DNA from: Lepiota brunneoincarnata
Taxonomy: Eukaryota > Basidiomycota > Agaricomycetes > Agaricales > Agaricaceae
Direction of reading: 5' to 3'
Length of the DNA: 64,000 bases
Assembly (NCBI GenBank): GCA_023014365.1
Contig: JAEBUN010000014.1
Span: 434,001-498,000, forward strand
Shown: piece after piece, positions 43,781-56,329 of the stretch
Numbering within the stretch: position 1 is the first letter of the stretch
How the letters are laid out: each line of letters starts with the position of its first letter
Translations under genes and position numbers: made by a program
The notes under the pieces: generated by a model
Databases searched by the model: none
Told to the model about the DNA's origin: nothing
What the model saw: only the letters and a program-made list of their open reading frames with translations

Positions 43781-45265
43781 TTACGAGACATTAGTCGTTA
43801 ACGCAGACCCAATCCACCCTAGAAGTTTAAGAAACCCGAATATACACCCTCCCGAAACAATTGGCAGTGTCAGGTTATCATCCAACGACCCAAGATCTAG
43901 AAGAAACACAACACCCCATCAACGCGAGGCTCTAAGAACTAACCACAAAACAAACTCACCCATCGCTTCCGCAACACCACTAACGAACCCCGCAACAACA
44001 CCCAACACACCCAACCCCACCCACCCCTTCGCGAATCCACCCCCACCCAACCCTACGCCAATCGTTACCGCCGGTACCTACCTATCCGCACTCCCTCATC
44101 CCACGCCCAGCTCAAGCTCACGACCACCCAACCTAATCGGAGCAATAGTAGACCAGAAGCCAACAGCGATAAGCGCGCCCGTGACTGCTCGCCGCTACGA
44201 ACCCCGCTAATGACTTGCGTGGTGCGAGTGGAATGCGGAGGAAGGGGAGGCGGGAGGGGAGACGAGGGGAGGAAGGGCCGTAGAGACGGCCGATTGTGGA
44301 TGCGGCTGTGTCAGCCCAGGAGAGGCTGTATTTCAGGGAGAGGAGGGGTGAGTCAGGTATGTTTGAAAAGGAACGAACGTGTACTCACATGAGGATAGCG
44401 ACGGTCGCAATGTCCCGAGGGTAGAATTGGAGAGCAAAGTTGACACCAAGGATGTACCATATCACACCGTTTGTGGAGTTCTACGAGACATGCGCGCACG
44501 TTAGTTTACTATAATTTATTTTATTTTATGGTTAATGATGGGGGGAGGGGGGAGCAGGATGGGCGGGGGATGCACAAACACACACACCTTTTCACTGTCA
44601 CGCATAAGAAACCCCACGGCGCGCTCGTACAGCCTCTCGAAAGCAGGCCAGCGGAAACGGAGAATGTCGGCAGGGACAATGATGCATAGAGCCGACCAGA
44701 GCACGAGCACGATTTTGGAGACATCACCTTCGGAGATGTAGAGATACAGCGTCACGAAGCCTATACATATAACACACACGCCCTCAGTAAACAAAGAAAA
44801 AAAAAACCCCGAGTGGGAATTTGGAAGCAAAGGAAAAAACGGACCGATAGAGCTGTGTAGCAGTTTTCTTGGGATCTCCCAATCGATTTTTGGTGGTGGA
44901 GTGGTGGTGGTGCCGTTTGCATGGCCATTCGCGGACTTTAGGATGGTGGAAGTAGTTGTGTCGTCGTGCTCAATGAGGTCCCGTTCGACCTCGCGTTCGC
45001 CATCACTGACATTGGATGAAGGGGTGTCTGTGTCGTCCTCGGGTGTGGTGAGGTAGAGATCGACCATTTCTATGTGGCCGAAGCCCTCGAGTCTCCTGAT
45101 GACCTTTCGCGTAATATTATGGACACCGCTCTCGTCTGAGGAAGGGAGGGGAGTAGGTGAGAAGGTGATGACGGGTGAACGGGAGGGACGGCGACGACGT
45201 GGAGGGATGGACTGGAGATGAGTTAGGGGGCTCGGCGACTTGGTGATATTCGGGGCAGCTGACAT
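43781..45265 (-). CDS. DGK1: CTP-dependent diacylglycerol kinase, DGK1-like
   Basis: Six exons: 44845-45265, 44588-44760, 44389-44480, 44122-44325, 43960-44052 and 43781-43896, about 365 residues. The first 130 residues are a Ser/Pro-rich cytosolic tail; then comes the conserved membrane core: IDWEIPRKLLHSSIGF, VLWSALCIIVPADILR, FERLYERAVGFLMRDSEK, GVIWYILGVNFALQFYPRDIA, LSWADTAASTIGR, APRKSLAGF and DLGSLDDNLTLPIVSG. In yeast this family phosphorylates diacylglycerol to phosphatidate with CTP in the ER/nuclear membrane. The start at 45265 (MSAAPN) was chosen because it follows the RPS22 3' end closely; an upstream in-frame ATG at 45349 is possible. One extra base near 44175 must be ignored to keep exon 4 open, most simply a sequence error. 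Confidence 0.85.
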
Positions 45266-45398
45266 TTGAGTGGTTGTGTGCGTGCCAGCGGAACGGACGA
45301 CCACAGCGTTGAGGGGATACAAGCGGGGAGAATGAAGAGGAGAAAGCACAGGCCGAGCAATGATCTGCCCTTTTTGGATGATATTCTCACGTATCTAA

Positions 45399-46127
45399 TT
45401 AATACACGTAGCCAAGTAGCTTTCCTCCAACATTCTTTCGACGCGCCTCTTCGTGATCCAGGATGCCAGAAGATGTAGTCTAAGTGTATATGGAATGAGT
45501 TACCTGTGCATCACCACACGCGAGAAACACGCACCAGGATAATGATGCCAAAGCCACGTGCGGGAAGCAACAAGTTGACCCAAGACTCGATCTGGGTCAC
45601 CTGCACATTGAACCGCGGCGAGATCACGCCCGTTTTGTTTAACCGCCCATTGAGCTGGATGACAATCTTTCCAGCGCGGTGGTCGTCGATGATTTCGAAT
45701 TCACCAATGTAGCCTATTCAAAAAAAAGGAAACCAATTAGTGTCTAGCGTTTATTGAGTGGTTCGGATGTCGTCTCTTTCGTGAACCCGTGTCCGTTGAG
45801 CGATACAGACACGTGCTGTTTTGGTTAACGAAGACGATTGATATATCGGAGGGTTAAAACGACAACCGCGTGGGGTAAAGTATATCGCGCCAATCGTAGT
45901 TATATCGCTCCGAGAAGATGGGCGGGGAAGCTGAGAATGCTCACCATGGCGTTGCATGACACTGAGGAACTTGACCACAACCTTGGAAGAGGGACGGATA
46001 AGCACCTGGCGCTTGCCGCGACGCTCAGCGTTGACAATGTTGTTGAGGCAGTCGTTCTTGTGCACTTCGTCAAGAGTGGTATTCAAATAGTAAGGAGGCC
46101 ACTCACCAAGACGGAGACGCGGACCAT
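45399..46127 (-). CDS. RPS22: 40S ribosomal protein S22 (uS8)
   Basis: Four exons, 46107-46127 (MVRVSVL), 45945-46056, 45535-45713 and 45399-45479, give 393 bases, exactly 130 residues plus stop, the usual length of eukaryotic uS8. Motifs include [49 protein letters not shown] and DHEEARRKN, ending GYVY. It binds 18S rRNA in the central domain of the small subunit. All introns have GT-AG ends. It is divergently transcribed from RPS17 with 325 bp between the start codons. Confidence 0.96.
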
Positions 46128-46452
46128 TTTTACAGCAAGTCGTTCCTTGAGCGGACTAGGGAAAGATCATGAGCAAACGATGCACGGAACCCCGGTCTGA
46201 GTGTCGTGCTACCGAAAGCACGAGTCAGGCGGGGGTGGAATAACCATGTTTCTTCGCAAACCGACACTCGAGACCAGCACAGAAAGCCAGCAATTTACCT
46301 TTTGAGACTTGGACGAGGACGAACACTTGAATTTGATCGGCTGATGTCGTTGTTTGGTCATTAGTGCTATACAGCAGATCAAGCCACACCGGCAGTTTCC
46401 GTCCACTGTTCACGAAATCACTCTCAACAACACCATCTCCGTTCTGTAGACC
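46128..46452. promoter_or_regulatory. Shared promoter region of RPS22 and RPS17
   Basis: The only space between two divergent ribosomal protein genes is 325 bp, so the cis-elements for both must lie here or in the first introns. I do not recognise a specific factor site; pyrimidine-rich stretches precede both start codons. Confidence 0.6.
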
Positions 46453-47107
46453 ATGGTCAGTCCTGCTGGATTTTCAACGCAGACATCCTATTCACGGTTT
46501 CTCTACAGGGCCGCGTTCGTACCAAGACCACCAAGAGGGCTTCTCGCGTCCTCATCGAAAAATAGTGAGTAAATTTGTAATATGGAGAGGAACAGATAAC
46601 GAATAAACCCACCCAGCTACCCCCGTCTTACTCTCGACTTTCATACAAACAAACGTATCATCGATGAAGTCGTGCGTCCCCCTCTTCCCTGTTTCTGTCC
46701 AGAAACCAACCACAAACAACAACAATAGGCAATCGTCCCTTCCAAGCGTCTGCGCAACAAAATCGCCGGCTTCACTACCCACTTGATGAAGCGTATTCAA
46801 AAGGGCCCTGTCCGCGGTATCTCCTTCAAACTCCAGGAAGAGGAGCGTGAGCGCAAGGATAACTATGTTCCTGAAGTCTCCGCCCTCGACACCAGTGCGA
46901 ATGGGCTAGAGGTTGATCCTGATACCAAGGCGAGTTTTTGTACCCTCATGAGTTCTTGACGATCACTTATGATATATGTATGTTTAGGCTCTCCTCGACT
47001 CGCTCAACTTTGACTCGATCACTGTCAATGTCGTGGTACCTGCCACGGCCACTACTGAGAGGCCTCGCAGAGAACGCCGAACGGTTCCTGGTGCTGGACG
47101 TTCATGA
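46453..47107 (+). CDS. RPS17: 40S ribosomal protein S17 (eS17)
   Basis: The coding sequence is ATG alone (46453-46455), then exons 46509-46564, 46617-46671, 46729-46929 and 46988-47107, in total 144 residues. Motifs are [57 protein letters not shown] and [20 protein letters not shown]. An intron directly after the start codon is frequent in ribosomal protein genes. The last intron begins with GC (AAG|GCGAGT at 46930) instead of GT and is a probable GC-AG intron. The variable C-terminal tail is somewhat longer than in animals. The protein is part of the head of the small subunit. Confidence 0.95.
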
Positions 47108-47194
47108 TCGAGTTTAAATTACCCTCGGCTGTTGTTTGATTACTCCGTTGCACATATGCTCTTTTCATGCCAAACAAAAACATATACGCATGTT

Positions 47195-47896
47195 TCACAA
47201 CTTTGCATTGGGTCTATACAACTTTGCCAGACCTTTCTTGATCTCCGTTCCCATTGGTTTACTCTTCCGATCCTTGCTCCCAACGAAGACGTGGGTATAG
47301 CCGCCAACAGCCACAGGCGAATCCTTGCCTTGCGCGAATACACCCACTTCGTAAGACACTGAGCTGTTTCCTAGCTTGTTGACACGCAGACCTAGGTCGA
47401 GGGTCTGTGGAAACGCCACGGGGGAGAAGAACTGGTGCGACCCTCATCTGAGTGTAGCGAGAGTGAGCTGCTAAACGACTTACCTCACAGTAGGATGAGA
47501 CTACGAGACCAATGAGAGGGGAGGCGGTCGGGTCTTGGTTGCAGTGCTGGATGAGGTAGGTGTTGATGAGGGAGTCAAAGAGGTGGTAGTATATCGAGTT
47601 GTTCATGTGCGAGTATTGGTCGTTGTCGCTCCTGTGCTGACTATTTAGTCTGTTCTTGGAGAAAGACATATGAGTAGAAACACATACCATCGTGTGGGGT
47701 ATGAGAGGAAGTAGACATAGTCTGAGCGGTGCCTCGATTTGATGTCCATGAGAAGGATGAGGAGAGATGATAGGGTTAGGGTCACGCGCGTCCTTGTTGG
47801 AAGAGAGAGATCAGAACGCGTAATATCACCCTCATCACCACCACCACCACCACCACCACCACCAACGATGGAAACCTCGTTTGCACTCATTGGCAA
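47195..47896 (-). CDS. Thioesterase-like protein (hotdog / 4HBT family)
   Basis: Three exons, 47688-47896, 47484-47631 and 47195-47431, join in frame to 197 residues. The core is the hotdog-fold motif TRWSDNDQYSHMNNSIYYHL, with the Asp-x-x-x-H-x-Asn pattern seen in fungal acyl-CoA thioesterase-like proteins. GLVVSSYCEFFSPVAFPQTL and GVFAQGKDSPVAVGGYTHVFV follow. It probably hydrolyses an acyl-CoA thioester; the substrate is unknown. The start is uncertain. The ATG at 47896 gives a poly-glycine stretch encoded by GGT repeats and overlaps the PSMB2 start by 29 bases. The next in-frame ATG (47749) would remove the conserved-looking LPTRTRVTLTLSSLL. Confidence 0.8.
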
Positions 47897-48621
47897 AGGC
47901 TACGTTATCGTCGCAGCCGACACAACCAGCGCACGGTCCATCGTCAAGATGAAGACCGACGAGGACAAGATCAAGACTCTCAGTCCTCACCTATTAATGT
48001 CATACTCTGGCGAACCAGGTAAACCCCCCTCCTCTCCACCCAAAAAAAAAAACCACTATCTCAGCTCCTTTCAAACCCACCACTAACCCAACCCCCACTC
48101 TCAACTCAACAGGCGACACCGTCCAATTCGCAGAATACATCGAACGCAACCTCCGCCTCTACCAAATCCGTCACACCTACCCCCTCCGTCCCGCCGCCGC
48201 CGCCTCTTGGATCCGTCGCTCCCTCGCTGATTCTCTACGGTCTCGTAACCCTTATGCTGTCAATTTGTTGGTGGGCGGGTATGATACCTGCGTCGTATGA
48301 ACCGCATTTGTATTGGATTGATTATTTGGGTACGGTTTCGGAGGTGCCGTTTGGGGCGCATGGGTATGGAGCGTATTTTGCGTTGAGTTTGCTTGATCGG
48401 TGAGTTGGATGGTTTTTTTGCCTTCTCTCTCTCTCTCTCTGTGTGTGTGTGTTTTTGCTGATGGGTTACAAAGGTATCATGATCCCGAGGCGAGTTTGGA
48501 AGAGGGGTTGGAGACGCTGAAGAGGTGCATTGATGAAGTTTCGAAGAGGTTGGTTGTGAGTCCTGAGAAGTATAAGGTCAAGGTGGTTGATAAGGATGGT
48601 GTGAGGGAGGTCGAGTTATGA
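47868..48621 (+). CDS. PRE1: 20S proteasome subunit beta type 2 (beta-4)
   Basis: Exons 47868-48018, 48113-48399 and 48474-48621 encode [61 protein letters not shown] and [11 protein letters not shown], ending KDGVREVEL, about 194 residues as expected. It is one of the non-catalytic beta subunits, lacking the N-terminal Thr. The exons sum to one base more than a multiple of three, and the frame changes near 48287 between VGGYD and PHLYW. Because the rest is fully conserved, a sequence error is more likely than a broken essential gene. The last intron holds a CT/GT microsatellite (48425-48453). Confidence 0.93.
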
Positions 48622-51600
48622 ATTTGTATCATCAAGTACCCTTTCAGATCGAGTTGGTCTGAAAACAGAATCGATGCGCGCTTGCCCGAGCTCTCTGAAT
48701 CGTCGAGAGATAACAGTTACTTTCATTCTTGTCTTATCTCAGGGTCCACTTGTACTACCGCACTTGCAAACCGCCAGCTCGCCGGTCTCCCCACCGGAAA
48801 TTGGTAGTTGTTGGAAGGAACGCCTCCTTTACACCAAGCTTTGATTGATGATTTACAAGCCTGATCATTTGATCCATCGACTTAGCGCCAACACATAGAA
48901 CCCGCTATCACAACATGCCTTCGGCCGACAAAGCAAGGTCTCCCCAGTGGGCTCGCTGCTCCAGTAGTGATCATCATTCCAACCACTACTCATTCGTTGT
49001 CCAGGGCGAAAAGGGCATATATCATTTCGGGGAGATAAATATCAAATGGGTTTCTCCGATAACGATCCAGACAACGGCGCCATCCCATGAAGGACCCAGG
49101 GAGTCAGTGTGGCGGCGCTTCTGAGGGTTGTGGTGTTGTCACGGGAGCTCCACTTGACAGTTTTGCAGAAGCGCGTGGCGTTCTTGTAGGAGCAAATGTA
49201 TGGACGTATGTGTGTACACCCGCGGAATTTGCTTTGTGGGAAGTACATGTATATATGCAGGTTTCTCTCCTGTTTCCGCGGGAAGGGAATAAATGAATCC
49301 AATGGCTCGACCGAGGTTTGATGCCTCCAACGACCGGAACTTGGACATTCGCTAAATGCGCGGGGGGAGCCTTCCGGTGGAATGTTGTGTTATCATGACC
49401 TTCTCTTTCGATTTGGCACTGCCCCCGACAAAGCGCTATTGCTAGAGTAGTTTTGAGTTCCTGCCTTGACCTCAGGTAGCATCCTTCATTGCCTGCTTGA
49501 GTTGGCCCCTATAAGTTTCTCGTCATGTGTATGTACTGTTATGAAGACGGATGGTCAGAATGAATCCTTGATTACTTGGCGTTGTTGATGAGCTAGGAGT
49601 GATTCGGAGCCTTCCGTAGATAATTGGCATCGCCAAGTAGGACCAAGATGTCCTTGGATGGGATTTCTCCAAGCCCTGGAGATGCGGCGGCCAAGAGGAG
49701 CGCAAAAATAACCCCGACGCACTGTCGCCATCAAGGCATTGTGCTGCTCGTTCAAAGGCAATAAATGTATTTTATTCTACGGTTGCCCCTAGACATTACA
49801 CAATGGAAATAATTCATTTCATTCATCATCATAAAAGTACTAACCGTTGAAGGCTCATCCCTCAACGGATCATCTAGCCGGGATAAAAGAGGCGGTGCAG
49901 CATAGTGGGAATCGGAGTGATATTTTTTCGGGGGCAAGCACGCAGAAAGGGGTGGAAAAAACTGAAGAACAAGCAAACTTGACCAGCCCCCCCTCATTTC
50001 AGCAGAAAAAGAAAGAAAATAATGCTTCAGATATTCTCCCACTACGTCCACCTACATTTCTGCCCCTTTGCTCCCAGTCACTCGCTAATCTCGAGACACG
50101 CCCGTCTCTGCCAAGCCTGACCATGGATCACGGTCACCGCGTCGCCCATCATCTGGCGGGCTTTTCCTCGTTGGCCTCGTCCTTGAAAAAACGCACCCCA
50201 AACCGCGGACAAGGACCCCGCCGCACCTATAGTAGCTCTCTTGGATTATTGTTTAGACGGACAAAAACCAACGATTCCCGTTAGCACCCCCAAATTCGCC
50301 CTCCCCCTCGCCCTCTTTCCCTCTCCTACTCCTCAACGCTTCGTTACTTCAAAGCCGGCAATTATGAACAGTGTTGCTGCCCCTTCTTCATGATACTGGC
50401 TCCTGCTTCCCTCGGTGTCCCTAGCCTCTAGCCCTTCAATTGTAAGGAACAGAATTCTACTGCACATGGAATCCTGCCCTTAGCACATTTTTTCATTAGG
50501 TATTTAAGTAACACACCTGTACTTAGATACCTTAGCTCCCAACAACGAGGGTGTCTCCACTGCCATAAGACCTCCGATAGGCTACAGCATAATGGCCTGC
50601 AGTTTCCTTCCCTCAATTTCTCTCTCTCAGCTTTCCGGTCTCAGCCATTCCTTTGCTCAGCTTGGAGTAGCAACAACGATATTACGAGGCCGAGGAGATG
50701 AGCCTGTGGTCGTTTCGTCGATGACATGGAGTGTGTATGACCCCCTATGGGGATGTCAAGATGGTCTGGGCAGGAGTTATGCAAATCTCGCCCGAGCTGA
50801 TATAGAAGTAGACGGAAATGGAAAAATTAATGTGACGTTTGACTGTCTTCCAAGGGATTTGTACAACAACTGTTGACCGATAGGTGTGGAACGCTCGACC
50901 CATGGGCAGCACCACCGCCCTCGACACCTTCGATCCCAGTTATTATTCCCGAGCGCCGAATCCTAGTGGCCGGATTACTCGCTTTATCCTTCCACGTTAT
51001 ACTGACGCCGATTACGTCCATAGCGCTGGTATCGGCGCCGGTGTCGTTTTTCGGGTTGGGAGATGGCCGATGTCAGTGGGTCGCTTGCTTCTGCTAAACA
51101 ATTCGACTTGTGTACTTAGAACAGTGGGCCTTAGATTGCTCACAGCACGGGAGGGCAGGATGCTACACGCCATACCCACGGTACTGCTTTTGTCTCCGTC
51201 CTACTGGCTGGTAGTCATTATGTCACTCGGCATCTCTTCATATCAACCTCGCTCAAAGTGTGTAGGATGGAAAGGCTGTCACGGCGGCCTTCAACCAACG
51301 AGTAATGCTATTCTATCGTCTTACTATTTGCTAACCCACAGCCGCAGACTTTACTCGTATTGGAGGGTTACGGCCGGCCGCAGTTAGGAGCCACCCGAAA
51401 CCGGTTAAACGATTCGGGTGTGTGGGACTGGAACGGCGGTGGAACACTTGCACAGGGAAAAGGCTTAAATGACAGGTAGTACCTTAATTCCACCTAAATT
51501 GTTATTGATGATGTTGGTTTGTTTTCGTCGACGAGTCGTTCTCATGGTCACCACAGCTGTGTAGAATTCCCAGACATGCCTATCGTAATATCGGGAGCGA

Positions 51601-52570
51601 GCCTTGACTCCCACAAGTCCGCTGACATTGAAATCTGAAGTCTGAATCTTCCGTTGACTGGTCATGCCAGTGTATCAATGTAACGCCGGGTAATCACGGG
51701 ACCGGGAATCAGATTATCGTCCCTCCTGGCATAAACGCCCTCGCAGCATGGAGGACTGTAGAAACTTCCGTCTTGTGCCCCGCCGTCTTTTTAGGCATTG
51801 ATGATTGGCAAACTCTTATTTGAACCACCTATTGTCCTTTATTACCTTCTCAAAGACTATCTTTCCTGTGGTCACCATGGCTGCCCAGAGTATTCACAAT
51901 ACTTTGCCCCGTGCGCTATGCATTAACTCCACCCATCCTACGCCTTCAGGCCCTCCTGATGCTACCATCCGTAGATCTTATAAACTCCGTGACCGATGAC
52001 GGCTCTCGTGAGTGCGTCTGTGTCATAACCTCTTTTCTTTCGACCGGTTTGCCATGGCCTGCATAGGTGAGCTAGAGTCTTTTTATGAACGAAACAACTT
52101 ATTATAGCTTATGATAGTTGTTCAACTTCTCTTCCTTTGATCATGGTATAACGGTTTTGCTTGTCTTAGAAATACACTGATCCTGTGTTTCCAATCGAAT
52201 AGACGTGGTTGAATGGTCTCTAATTTGCGCAGCCTCGACCTTTCTTCTGGAAATCGTCCGGTGTCTTCAATAGATTCTATCTCAATGTGTTGATGTCACA
52301 CCGCTTACGGTTCCGATGGCTTTTTGAATGCGGCAAAGCTGACATCCTTTACATAATATGTAAATACCATGTCCTGACCCTCCCTGAGCGCGGAAATGGC
52401 TTGGCAGTATGTGTACAAATCTAGAGCGTAATAGAAGTCTCCTTCACCGTTCGCTCCCACCTTCTCGTTGCCTTCACACGACCGATGAGGAGGGAGACGG
52501 TTGTCAAGTACTTAAACCTGCGATTCGGAGAATCCCTTGCTGTCTTCCTATTCTCTCTCCTGTCATTATC
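48622..52570. other. No confident gene
   Basis: Several short frames exist (48915-49124, 50592-50876, 50884-51387 and 51877-51999 on the plus strand), but none shows a recognisable domain and I could not join them into a multi-exon gene. The segment has normal base composition and no LTR ends that I could find. The 3' part (from about 52300) leads into the first DUF6533 gene and should contain its promoter. Confidence 0.4.
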
Positions 52571-53783
52571 ATGACTGAAGTCTTTACAAGGCAATATGCC
52601 CACGGTCTGTCCCTTGTGTCATACCTAACCGGCTCTTAATATGTGTCCAGTTGCCAGGGTTAGCGCTCTTGGTATACGACCAACTCTTGACTTGGGATAA
52701 CGAAGTGAAGTATATCTGGAGGTACGCACTTGAACCCATAGCTGCGTCTTCGTGTTGGTCACGCTGGAACATGCAGAAGCTCGCCGTGGACCGTCAAATC
52801 CACATTTTTCCTTGCTCGGTATTGGGCATTGGTTACTCAGCTGTGAGCATTTAATCTTCTTGCCATTAGGATCGCTATGGGGCTCAGCGTGATTGGCAAT
52901 AGGGCTAATCTCATCTATACACATCCTGCTGTGCTGAAGCGCCAGGTGATTGGCTGTTATAGTTGGTTCTCGTTTCAGAATGGTGCTGTCGGGATATTGT
53001 TGTGCAATCTTGAGCTGACGCTTATGCTTCGGGGTGAGTTTGTTTCTTGAGCATTATGAGCCTGATGTAATTGAATTACAGTCTATGCACTTTATAATCG
53101 TAGCTTAAGGATGGGGATTTTCCTCGTCTCGTGGTTCCTCTTGTCTCTGGGTGTGAATATTTGGGTTGGAAGTACAGCTGTGTCGGGACTAAAGCTGGAT
53201 GCCAACTGTGTTATGATCAAAACCCCGGACGGGACCACGACCCAATTCAGGTGGGTGCCTCCTGGACTCTCGGCTGGTAAATTCCCAATTAATACCACCG
53301 GGAAGCCTTATGGTGATGTTAAATCAATGCATACTTTGGGGTTTGACGAGTTATAGGTACCGTGATGCTATCCGGTATGGCTGGTCCCAAAATTCCCTCA
53401 TGCGCCTTGTCATGCGGGATAATTCGTTGTGTTGTCTATCATTGTGTGGTGAATCAAATTCTCTTGTTTTCTCAACGTTACGTATCCTAACGAATGATAG
53501 TCCTTTTCATTGCCATCCTCCCGTATTCCCTCCTTGTCGGGCAGACTGGCCACGTCATATATTGGTCAGTTTGGCTTTCGAGTGCTGTCAATCCCAACGT
53601 CGACTCATATTCCCATAGCCTTTTGACTACGCTATTTTCAATAATGGTATCGGTTTTCTCTCTGTAGGGTGACCAAGCTCGTTAACACTGCAACAGACAT
53701 GCAGAATTATTCTTAATATGCGCACTTGCGGAGTTTCTAGTAATTCTTCAGGCCCGGTGTTTACGACTGATATAATTGAATAG
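52571..53783 (+). CDS. DUF6533 membrane protein, type A (intact)
   Basis: The ATG at 52571 (MTEVFTRQYAH) is followed by at least seven small introns. Spliced segments read GLALLVYDQLLTWDNEVKYIW (the DUF6533 signature), FFLARYWALVTQ, LCNLELTLMLRVYALYNRS, GIFLVSWFLLSLGVNIWVG, an extracellular stretch, LNQCILWGLTSYRYRDAIR, NSLMRLVMRDNS, IAILPYSLLVGQTGHVIYW and CRIILNMR, ending at TAG 53781-53783. This gives about seven membrane helices, the usual topology of this very large basidiomycete family of unknown function. All splice sites read are GT-AG and the frame is open throughout. Confidence 0.8.
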
Positions 53784-54493
53784 TGACAGGATAGCGTCAG
53801 ACTGTGTCGTAAGAACTTGTCCCCATCTGTAGACATATAACTCCAGGCTCGCAGACGGACCTGAGGCAAACGGTATCCTTTACATCCATGGCATGGCGGC
53901 CAGGTTGCATGAGTAAGTATGATTACTATCTGACTACCACCGGCGCCCGCCCTACGAACGGGTCCCGCTCGGGTGTGTCAGTGCGGGACTGTTGGGTTTT
54001 AGTTTGGGGTCCCACCATTCTGTTTACGGGGATATGAAAAGAGCCTCTGGCGTTAATTCCCACGTCCTTGCTGTTTGTAGCCAGATGCTTATTGTATGGG
54101 ATAATAGACGCTCCGAGGGTCGGACGGTAGGGCACGGGGGATTATTCGGGTCCGTCATTTGGCCTTTCTAGTGCGATGATGCAGCGACCAACCCCCCTCC
54201 AAAGAGAACGAAAGGGTATTCGGTCTAAGCGGAAATATATTTTGTGTCATGTCGAAATTGATACAAGTCTCTCTCCCACTTCTCCAGCCTGTTCCTCGGA
54301 TCAGAAAATGTGGTAAATGCCACCGAATTGGGGCATCCAGTACTTGGGGCTGCGGCTTCGCGCAAGTTCGTGTTTGCCATGCACCTGACCCGTTGCCGTC
54401 ACCGTCTTAATTCGAACGTCTTCTCACGCATGACAAGTCGATGCATCATCCAAACTACTAAGTGTGTCCTCGGTCTCTCCAGCTTGCATTGCG

Positions 54494-55807
54494 ATGTCTG
54501 AAGTACTGGTCAGACAATATTGCAACAGTGAGCCATCTTATCAGTTGACAGTCCCGCAATGCCACAATAATGATACTTTCCATCCCTAGTCGCTGGTCTG
54601 GCCCTGTTACTGTACGACCTGATCTTGACATGGGAGCGGGAAGTGCGTTATATCTGGACGTGAGCACCCTTCAAACTCTTTCCTCGACGCTGGGCCACCT
54701 CTTTATTGAGAATCTCACTCGTCCATCGTCCATCAGCAACTCCGACTGGTTCACCAGGTCATCCTTCTTCACCAGCCGCTATTACGCAATACTGTTACAG
54801 ATGTATGACTCTCGCGTGCCCTGTTTCTTTCATATCTTACCTCTATCCTCACCTCAGCGTTAGTATTGTGTATTCAACGCCCTCTGTACTGAGGGCACGA
54901 AGCTGGAAATGCTCATCTTTGTTGGCTTTCCAAACAGTTGCAGTGGTGTTTCTACTGAGCAATATGGAAATGATAATGATGATGCGGGGTGAGTTTACTG
55001 CCATTCTCATGGGATGCCGCAGGCTATTGATACTGCAGCAGTGTATGCGCTTTACGATCAGAGTCGGGCGATGGGAGCATTTCTGGCGACTTGGTTCGTG
55101 GTGACTCGGGCGGTCAACGCATGGAATGGGTGGGATGTTATCCATGACATAGAAACGGATGTCCATTGTATCCCAAAACGAACCCCACAAAGTTCGAAGT
55201 GGTTCAGGTAAGTACACGGGAAATTACCAGCTTCAGAAACTCAGTAATAGATCGACTCCAGTTTGACGATTATCGTCAATCAGTGTCTTTTATGGCTGCT
55301 GACGAACCAGAAGTATCGCAGCACTCTAGGACAACGGTGGTCCGAACTTCCCATCGTTCGCCTAGTCATGCGTGACAACTCATGGACTTGTGTCGTACTG
55401 AGTGGTAATGGCCTCCACCCTCCTATCAGTATATATTGGGCTTACTGTCACTTGATAGGTGTCTTGATATCGTTGCTCCCTTATGCTTTCTATGTCAAAC
55501 AGCTGGGACACATCATCTATTCGTACGTCAAACGCCGCTCAGTTACTCGAACCAATGTGTCTCACTTTCCTCTAGTCTCCTCACATGTATCATTTCCATC
55601 ATGGTATGAACGATCTTGCATTGGCTTCAGCCACATCATTGACCAAATCGACCTATATTTGTCTAGTCATGCAGATTGATTCTCAACATGCGCAGTCTCA
55701 AGGATGTTAGAATGGCCGCCTTTGACCCCGAATTATCCACTGTGATAACACTTCCAGTCGGCGACTCCCGCTCTCCCAGCGAGGGACGAATTGTCGGTGC
55801 CTATTGA
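54494..55807 (+). CDS. DUF6533 membrane protein, type B1 (intact)
   Basis: The ATG at 54494 (MSEVLVRQYCN) is spliced at 54528 to an exon starting 54590 with IAGLALLLYDLILTWEREV. Further exons give SSFFTSRYYAILLQ, VAVVFLLSNMEMIMMMRVYA, YDQSRAMGAFLATWFVVTR, TIIVNQCLLWLLTNQKYRS, LPIVRLVMRDNSW, LISLLPYAFYVKQLGHIIYS and SCRLILNMRSLKD, ending at TGA 55805-55807. About 320 residues with seven predicted helices. The frame is uninterrupted. It lies 700 bp downstream of type A and the pair is repeated twice further right. Confidence 0.8.
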
Positions 55808-56329
55808 TGAGTACCAATATGGCCCGAGCGTGGCATTTGTCCTCAGTATACCTATCGTTGTATTCTAAACCCAGTCAAATACTAGACCTTCTCTTTGTAT
55901 TATACTTGGCCCCTCCAAACCCCGCCGGCTGAGCTTTCCGCTTGAACCGTGACCCAGCTTTAGATGAACCTACCAAAAGACTAAACGGATCAGTCCTAAA
56001 GCACACTGCAAACCCATGCATTCGAGTATGAGGACACCCTTGGTGTGCAGCCTGGTCAAGATGCCTTTATGGACTTTTTGGCAACGTGCATTGGGGAAGT
56101 CACTAGACATGGCAAACCCGGCGGTAACATATGGTAGCTTGTACTCCCCGGAAAATCGAAAGTCCAAGGGGGCTGATAGATGGCGTACCAACTCATTGCT
56201 GCGTGACCTTTGCAAATCTACGACAGGATCCTCGAGGTGGACGTCCCAACATAATTGCATATTACTCTTTTCCTCGTAGAAAATTTCTACTGTCGTCGCA
56301 TATAAAGAGCCGAGGGTGGGCCCACCCTT

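Noticed and set aside
44588..45349. DGK1 as a single 277-codon exon
   Set aside because: The frame includes intron sequence (poly-T and GT-rich stretches); splicing at GTCCGT and GTGTGT restores the conserved family motifs.
47868..48621. PSMB2 as a pseudogene
   Set aside because: Only one base is out of place in an otherwise fully conserved essential gene; a sequence error is simpler.
50592..51387. Two plus-strand frames (94 and 167 codons) as genes
   Set aside because: No domains, no plausible splice partners and no similarity that I recognise.
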